The translations under genes were made by a program, and so were the position numbers. Below are positions 7,136-11,287 of a stretch of 11,287 bases of DNA, piece after piece. This stretch comes from Hirudo medicinalis (Eukaryota; Annelida; Clitellata; Hirudinida; Hirudinidae). The stretch's first letter is position 1. Each line of letters begins with the position of its first letter. The notes beneath the pieces are model-generated. The model was not told the origin of the DNA and made no database searches. It saw only the letters and a list, made by a program, of their open reading frames with translations. The stretch lies in NCBI GenBank assembly GCA_011800805.1, contig MPNW01001414.1, forward strand, positions 1-11,287, read 5' to 3'.

Positions 7136-7265
7136 GATGATGATGATGATGGTGATGGTGGTGATGATGATATTGATGAAGAAGAAGAAGAAGAAGAAGA
7201 AGAAGAAGAAGAAAAAGAAGAAGAATAAGAAGAAAAAGAAGAATAAGAATAACAAGAAGATGATA

Positions 7266-7300
<35 letters not shown>
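7136..7300. repeat. Compound GAT-GAA-GAT microsatellite
   Basis: A GAT/GGT array, then GAA/AAG triplets with a pure purine run of 48 bp (7178-7225), then GAT triplets to 7300. Long GAA purine runs are known to form intramolecular triplexes. Minus-strand His, Ile, Phe or Leu-rich frames are shadows of the repeat. Confidence 0.95.
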
Positions 7301-7302
<2 letters not shown>

Positions 7303-7367
7303 GAATTGGAATTAAAGCATACCACGAAAGTGCCACATGAAAAATGAATGATTCGAAGATGAAAAGA

Positions 7368-7469
7368 ATGATGGATGGAAGGACGGAGGATGGATCGAAA
7401 AGGATGGATGGATGGATAGAGAGTGATGTGGGTGAATGAAAAAAATTATGGATGGATGGAGGGAAGTAG
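7368..7469. repeat. Degenerate (GGAT)n array
   Basis: GGATGGATGGAAGGACGGAGG, GGATGGATGGATGGATAGAG and GGATGGATGGAGGG blocks, with a short break near 7430-7445. It is the same class as the array at 7641. Confidence 0.85.
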
Positions 7470-7640
7470 GGATCCTAATCCATAAATTGTAAAATTTCCA
7501 CAGAGAGTTGGACTTGATGATTGCGTCATCAGTCAGTTAGAAACGAAACTAAAAACTCGGAAATGGGTCGTGACCATAGATTTTAATAATAATGATGATC
7601 ATGATCATGATGTTAAAAATAATATTAATTTTAATATTAC
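7470..7640. other. Unique AT-rich spacer with TGATCATGATCA palindromes
   Basis: Holds overlapping self-complementary ATGATCATGAT steps near 7595-7610 and no gene. It separates the two GGAT-type arrays. Confidence 0.5.
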
Positions 7641-7801
7641 GGATGGATGGATAGATGAATGAATGAATGAATAGATGGATGAATGAATGGATGGAAGGAA
7701 GGAAGGATGAATGAGTGGATAGATGGATGAATGAATGGATGGAAGGAAGGAAGGAAGCATGAATGAGTGGATAGATGGATGAATGGATAGATGGATGGAT
7801 A
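7641..7801. repeat. GGAT/GAAT array with a 48/52-bp higher-order unit
   Basis: The block beginning ATAGATGGATGAATGAATGG runs 7671-7718 (48 bp) and again 7719-7770 (52 bp), differing mainly by one extra GGAA. A shortened third copy starts at 7771. The minus-strand His/Pro/Ser/Ile frames are repeat shadows. Confidence 0.9.
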
Positions 7802-7910
7802 CGTGCACGGGCAGTATGTTCGGACAGAAGATGATCTTATAAAGAAGATTAGGTGAGATATAAATAGCCGGTGATTTATAAAAAAGGTCTCGATCGACAA
7901 ACACCCAGGT

Positions 7911-7982
7911 CATTCATTCATTCACTAGTCCGTCCTTCATCCATTCAATCATTCATGTATTAATTCATTCATCGACGCATCC
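7911..7982. repeat. CATT-type array in inverted orientation to 7641-7801
   Basis: CATTCATTCATTCACT, CATCCATTCAATCATTCATG and AATTCATTCATCGACGCATCC. This is the reverse complement of the AATG/GGAT repeat class upstream, leaving about 110 bp of unique sequence (7802-7910) between facing arms. Confidence 0.85.
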
Positions 7983-8144
7983 AATGATCCAATCCTGGCG
8001 AGCAATCCTAGGAGATGAATGTAATGGAGATGATACTGCTTACACTGCACGAATAATGACTTTAGTTCTTCTTCAACATCTTTCTTATCTCAGTTCCATG
8101 CAAGTAATTCCCAAACAAATTCTATACTGAGCCTTTATCAATTT

Positions 8145-8267
<123 letters not shown>

Positions 8268-8388
8268 NAATGATGGAATGGAAGCACGTGTTGTCGGCCT
8301 CTTTAAAGTTGTTCTTGTTTTCATCACGTTAATGTCATCGTAAATATTCCTGTTATCACATTTCCAAGAATGCTCCTCTGTCATTTTT

Positions 8389-8438
<50 letters not shown>

Positions 8439-8453
8439 AACATCATCATCATC

Positions 8454-8518
<65 letters not shown>

Positions 8519-8520
8519 TC
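8389..8520. repeat. Second (ATC)n array with an interruption
   Basis: Sixteen ATC triplets (8389-8436), a break reading ATAAC, then about 25 more with a single ACC. The break shifts phase, so the minus-strand frame passes from Asp to Met. About 120 bp of unique sequence separates it from the first array. Confidence 0.95.
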
Positions 8521-8875
8521 TCAACATCGTCATCATTACCGCCATTATCATTAACAGGAGAGTCACGTATCCATGACAACATGACGGTGATAAGATGCTC
8601 CCCAAGTATTTGTAACTATTACATAAGAATCCGCCAGTGGATTTGTTGTTATCATAATTTATAAAAACAACAACCACTTCATGAGTTCGTGAATGGATTT
8701 TGAAATGATGTCAAAATGTGAAATGTGATAAAAAATGTAATAATAATGATGACAAAATATAAATTTGGAATGATATTAAAAATTTAATAATTAATAATAA
8801 TAATAATGTAATAAATATTTGTTAATATTAATAATTTATTAAATGTTTTGTTTGATATTGAAAATGCAGAAGGCT
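8521..8875. other. Unique AT-rich DNA, no gene seen
   Basis: Contains AATAAT steps and TGAAATGTGATAAAAAATG-like low-complexity DNA. There is no convincing open frame or splice signal. Confidence 0.5.
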
Positions 8876-8941
8876 AAATATGAAGAGATGATGAAGATTG
8901 AAACATATAAATATGAAGAGATGATGAAGATTGAAACATAT
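8876..8941. repeat. Perfect 33-bp tandem duplication
   Basis: The 33-bp block starting AAATATGAAGAGATGATGAA at 8876 is repeated without a mismatch at 8909. Because 33 is a multiple of 3, the minus frame carries an 11-residue repeat (YVSIFIISSYL twice). The identity of the two units suggests a recent duplication. Confidence 0.95.
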
Positions 8942-8955
8942 GAATAAATATCAAA

Positions 8956-8992
8956 TGTAGAAATTTCTACAGAAATGTAACAATTTGTTACA
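8956..8992. repeat. Two adjacent short palindromes
   Basis: TGTAGAAATTTCTACA (8956-8971) is a perfect 16-bp palindrome. TGTAACAA-T-TTGTTACA (8976-8992) has perfect 8-bp arms around one base. Their starts are 20 bp apart and both begin TGTA. The structure is seen directly; any role is unknown. Confidence 0.85.
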
Positions 8993-9024
8993 AATGTAAT
9001 AATTTTAACCGATGTCATGATCAT

Positions 9025-9090
9025 GACGATGATGACGAGGATGACGATGATGACGATGATGACGATGATGACGAGGATGACAATGACAAT
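9025..9090. repeat. (GATGATGAC)n 9-bp array
   Basis: GACGATGAT steps with GAG variants, ending in GACAATGACAAT. It is preceded by a 14-bp perfect palindrome, GTCATGATCATGAC, at 9014-9027. Confidence 0.9.
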
Positions 9091-9298
9091 ACCGATGGAG
9101 CCTTAATATCGCTCTCTGTGAAGGGAATTCTTGGTTATTGCCAACAAATTCTTTGGCAACAGAATGTTCATAAAATCATTTTTTAACAACAAATTTCTGT
9201 CTTTTTTTCTGCATAAAGTAGAATTTGTATTCATTTGTTTAAAAATGTACTATAAAATATTATTTATTTAAATAATTTACATTGAAATAGTTTTATTA

Positions 9299-9550
9299 AT
9301 CTTAATCAGGGTCGCCGAGAGAGGGGGTTGAAGGGGCAAGCGCCTAATTTTTAATCATTTTATTAGAAATAAATATTTTATTGCACATAATTCTTTGCAT
9401 TTAAACAACGAAGTTCTCTGGCATTTGGCGATATTATGGTTTATAGGTCTTCGAAGATGTGTTTTGCAAATATTTGCCCAAGTTATTAGTTTTGTGGAGA
9501 AGATAAAGAATGGAATTACTTTGAAATAACCCCTCCATGGAGACCTTAAT
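9299..9550. mobile_element. Possible small hAT-like non-autonomous element
   Basis: The left end starts CAGGGTCGCCGAGAGAGGGG at 9307 and is GC-rich at the border of AT-rich DNA. hAT ends commonly begin CAGNG. The flanks ATCTTAAT (9299-9306) and ACCTTAAT (9543-9550) match at 7 of 8 bases, the hAT target-duplication length. The right end read inward gives GGAGGGGTT against GAGGGGGTT on the left, a weak terminal match. A 76-codon minus frame (9355-9585) crosses the right boundary and is not recognised. The GC-rich end fits a MITE but the poor terminal repeat keeps confidence low. Confidence 0.25.
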
Positions 9551-9948
9551 GATGATGATGAGATGATGAATTCGTTCCAAATCAACCAGGATAAATTGTC
9601 TCACAATAACTAAATGAATACATTTCTTTTATAATTATAAGGAATAATAGTGATATCAATAAATCATATAAATTCGGTTCATATTTCGTCCATTTCATCC
9701 TTCATCAAAAATGTTGGGTGAGAAATCATGACCACTCCATCCACTGGAAATATTCGAGGGAAGGTGCTAATGAAATGTGAGGAACAAGGTCACGTGACTG
9801 ACAGCAGGTGGCAACGAATTAGCGGGAAGCCATATTGGCTTATTTGTCAAAATATTCTCCTGAGATAAATGAAGGAATTCCTGTTCATAGCGAAGGAATG
9901 ATATGACTCATAATATCATCATCTTATGTAAATTTAGTTCATTTATAT
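9551..9948. other. Unique stretch with a short 46-codon frame
   Basis: A plus frame from ATG at 9728 to TAA at 9866-9868 reads MTTPSTGNIRGKVLMKCEEQ and continues with GHVTDSRWQRISGKPYW. It is unrecognised and short, and the DNA under it contains regulatory-type motifs (listed separately). No gene is called. Confidence 0.25.
9789..9841. promoter_or_regulatory. Candidate E-box and YY1-like cluster
   Basis: GTCACGTGAC at 9789-9798 is a perfect 10-bp palindrome and an ideal USF/TFEB-type E-box. AAGCCA-TAT-TGGCTT at 9827-9841 is an inverted repeat containing the YY1 core CCATATT. On the minus strand it reads CAATATGGC, the same nine bases as in CAATATGGCGG at 7073-7083. Function is inference. Confidence 0.25.
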
Positions 9949-10105
9949 AGCACCATATGCATACTGTCAGAGGCTCTTTTTGTTAATTTTTATAGCGCTC
10001 CTTCCCAAGGGCGCTTGCGCAGTACTGTAGCTGTAGGCTGGGTTTCGAACAGGACACATCCCCGTATGCAGGAACGTATCCCATTCGGCCAACCTGCACG
10101 CCAAT
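9949..10105 (-). mobile_element. SINE-like element copy 2 with an intact tRNA-type A and B box
   Basis: On the minus strand, TGGCCGAATGG (+ 10081-10091) fits the RNA polymerase III A-box TRGYNNARNNG at every position. GTTCGAAAC (+ 10042-10050) fits the B-box GWTCRANNC exactly. They are separated by 30 bp, as in real tRNA genes. It is not a working tRNA: the T-arm and acceptor bases do not pair. Downstream comes a non-tRNA body with AGCGCTATAAAAATT and then GGTGCTATATAAATG, a tail style seen in many animal SINEs. Ordered similarity to 6430-6600 shows a dispersed family. Ends are approximate and no target duplication was found. Confidence 0.6.
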
Positions 10106-10139
10106 GATAATTATAACATTATCATCGTCAGTTCACATT

Positions 10140-10172
10140 ATCATCATCATCATCATCATCACCATCATCATC
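10140..10172. repeat. (ATC)n microsatellite
   Basis: Eleven ATC-type triplets with one ACC, just beyond the head of the SINE-like element. A further ATCATCGTC lies upstream. Confidence 0.9.
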
Positions 10173-10521
10173 TTATAATATTGTCTTCATCATAACCAAA
10201 TGATCAAAGATGTAAAGTTGATTGTCGCTGTTACATGTGGAATTGATATATAATAGTTTACATTTAGGATCAATCTATTTGTTCATTTAATGTGTTTAAA
10301 TTTCTTTAGAACGTTACAAGTTATTTAATTAAAACAATAATTACTTTGAACTGAATTAATTGTATTTAATTTGATATTACATTAATATTTATGAATAACA
10401 ATTACCATTAAGTGGATAAATGATCATATTTCGTAAATATTAGATGACCTGGACTGAAACATTTGAGCACGTAGAATTGCATGAGAATTAATAGCATGAT
10501 GAGTGTGCTTCATAAATAAAT
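10173..10521. other. AT-rich DNA upstream of the candidate exon
   Basis: No arrays and no open frame of note. The last 15 bases before the candidate start read CATAAATAAAT, and the in-frame stop TAA at 10513-10515 closes the frame upstream. There is no clear TATA box at a convincing distance. Confidence 0.45.
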
Positions 10522-10665
10522 ATGAAGGCCAACATCACGTCAGTAGACGCTTCGAGCAGTCGCCGTCATCCAAACGAGTCGCGTTCGAAACCCGCTCTGA
10601 TCCAAATGTTTGATGAAGATGGTGATCTGTTTGTTGCACTCGTCAACTTGGTTGTTTGCTTTATT
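10522..10665 (+). CDS. Candidate first coding exon of a membrane protein, possibly a rhodopsin-family receptor (partial)
   Basis: ATG at 10522 (A at -3) opens a frame of 48 codons that ends in phase 0 at a consensus donor, GTAAGT (10666-10671). If read through, it stops at 10699-10701 after 59 codons. The peptide starts MKANITSVDASSSRRHPNES, with N-glycosylation sequons NIT (4-6) and NES (18-20). A polar stretch RSKPALIQMFDEDGD follows, then a hydrophobic segment LFVALVNLVVCFI (36-48). In rhodopsin-family receptors an extracellular glycosylated N-terminus precedes helix 1, whose conserved pattern is GN..LV; here VNLVV gives the Asn but Val replaces Gly. GC is about 48 percent with 11 CpGs in 144 bp, against a far more AT-rich surrounding. 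Later exons would lie outside the window. A chance frame, or another single-pass protein, cannot be excluded. Confidence 0.4.
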
Positions 10666-11147
10666 GTAAGTTGTAATTTATTTAAGAGATTTCAAATTTA
10701 AATTATTATCGAAATAAGTTTATTTCAAATAAAGCTGATTAAATTTCACCTCAGTCATATTGAGGATGAAAAAGAATGTTTGAGATTTGAAATCCTCGTT
10801 GACATGTTTTGTTTTCAATCAGGCGTTGTTTCAGTAGCCTGGAATGTTGCAGAATGTTGTTGAATGTTGCAAGTGAATGTCAAATTACGTTGAATGTTTA
10901 AAATATTAATTAACCACTGATTACAAATTTAATTAAACATGAATTATTTGGAAATTTTATTTTGCGAAAAGAAAGTTGGATATACGAACGATTCGATCTG
11001 TCGTAAAACTTCAGAAGACTTAATAATGAATGCGTAACCGAAATCAACAACAAAAACACTTTCGATTTTAGAACAATTTTAATTGATGGTGGTCTGTGAT
11101 TTTCATGATTGAAATTTTTAAATTATTTTTTTTCATTTGTTTAAACA
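10666..11147. other. AT-rich stretch, intron if the exon at 10522 is real
   Basis: Opens with GTAAGT and is AT-rich. A 10-bp spaced GAATGTTG triplet lies at 10842-10869 (starts 10842, 10852, 10862). TTTTGTTTTCAATCAG at 10807-10822 resembles an acceptor, but joining phase 0 there meets TAG after four codons, so it is not a productive partner. No other exon is seen. Confidence 0.35.
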
Positions 11148-11239
11148 TTAATAATATTAATATTAATAATAATAATAATAATAATGAATTAATAATAATA
11201 ATAATAATGATAATAATAATAATCTATTATTATTATTAT
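11148..11239. repeat. (AAT)n array ending in a perfect AAT/ATT fold-back
   Basis: AAT triplets with GAATT and GAT interruptions lead to ATAATAATAATAAT (11210-11223), CT, ATTATTATTATTAT (11226-11239), a perfect 14-bp inverted repeat around two bases. The polarity switch from AAT to ATT occurs at this centre. Confidence 0.9.
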
Positions 11240-11287
11240 AATTAATTATAATTACACATAATTACATTTAATGTTGTTGTAATGTCC

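Larger units (their letters stand above)
8944..9186 (+). other. Open acidic frame without ATG, possible exon
   Basis: 80 codons are open from 8944 to TAA at 9184-9186, between an upstream TGA (8941-8943) and the stop. The frame holds a Cys-rich part (CRNFYRNVTICYKC then NNFNRCHDH), about 20 Asp/Glu residues from the GAT/GAC repeat, and then NTDGALISLSVKGILGYCQQ ILWQQNVHKIIF. There is no start codon. TTTCTACAG at 8964-8972 could be a splice acceptor. Stop-free runs of this length are uncommon in such AT-rich DNA but can arise by chance, helped by the repeat. I recognise no family. Confidence 0.2.

Noticed and set aside
7641..7913. Minus-strand Pro/Ser/His/Ile-rich protein
   Set aside because: Two overlapping frames give equally long products from the GGAT/GAAT array; the tetranucleotide repeat explains both.
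9789..9841. SRF CArG box at CCATATTGG
   Set aside because: It has five A/T bases between CC and GG where six are required; the YY1-like core is the better match.
10033..10105. A functional tRNA gene on the minus strand
   Set aside because: The A and B boxes fit but the acceptor and T-stem positions do not pair, so it is a tRNA-derived head of a retroposon.
10535..10600. Third tRNA-like element on the plus strand because GTTCGAAAC (10583-10591) matches a B-box
   Set aside because: No A-box fits at tRNA spacing, the T-stem does not pair, and the bases fall in the candidate coding frame as Arg-Ser-Lys-Pro codons, a simpler explanation.

Overview
This window looks like intergenic or intronic DNA from a eukaryote, most likely an invertebrate animal. 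It is strongly AT-rich and packed with microsatellites of many kinds: TTA/AAT, ATC/GAT, GATGAC, AATG, GGAT, GAA, TA and CAG/CAA. It shows no bacterial-style operon, no ribosome binding sites, no recognisable long protein and no rRNA or functional tRNA. CpG-containing islands (CRE, E-box and YY1-like sites, and tRNA-like retroposon heads) sit in the AT-rich background. I cannot name the species. Most long open frames are translated repeats (poly-Asp, poly-His, poly-Ile, poly-Asn/Ser) and are not genes.

Layout. 1-1374: a TTA run, a short 18-20 bp repeat, an AATG array and unique AT-rich DNA with a CCAAT/palindrome cluster near 1212-1251. 1375-2223: GAT/GGT and GGTAAT arrays. 2224-3341: a small GC island, a long TA tract and a CAG/CAA array that stays open into unique sequence. 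3342-4978: unique AT-rich DNA, a 26-bp repeat, and facing ATC and GAT arrays. 5224-5487: an exact 19-bp minisatellite in which most units carry the POU octamer ATGCAAAT. 5488-6430: unique DNA with an E2F/CCAAT/E-box cluster and a GAC/GAT array. 6430-6600 and 9949-10105: two diverged copies of one tRNA-headed SINE-like element, both on the minus strand. 6920-7083: the densest promoter-like stretch (CRE, E2F, E-box, near-perfect CRE dyad, two YY1/TISU-like ATGGC motifs). 7136-8520: compound microsatellites, an inverted pair of AATG-type arrays, and two ATC arrays, the first ending in an unresolved N. 8876-9186: a perfect 33-bp duplication, two adjacent palindromes and an acidic open frame. 9299-9550: a possible small hAT-like element.

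The best protein-coding candidate is short. At 10522-10665 on the plus strand a GC- and CpG-rich frame encodes 48 residues: two N-glycosylation sequons, then a hydrophobic segment resembling the first membrane helix of a rhodopsin-family receptor. It ends exactly at a consensus GTAAGT splice donor. If real, it is the first coding exon of a membrane protein whose remaining exons lie to the right of the window. I see no multi-gene system here. The items most worth checking are this exon, the SOX/POU-like minisatellite, the promoter-like cluster and the SINE-like family.
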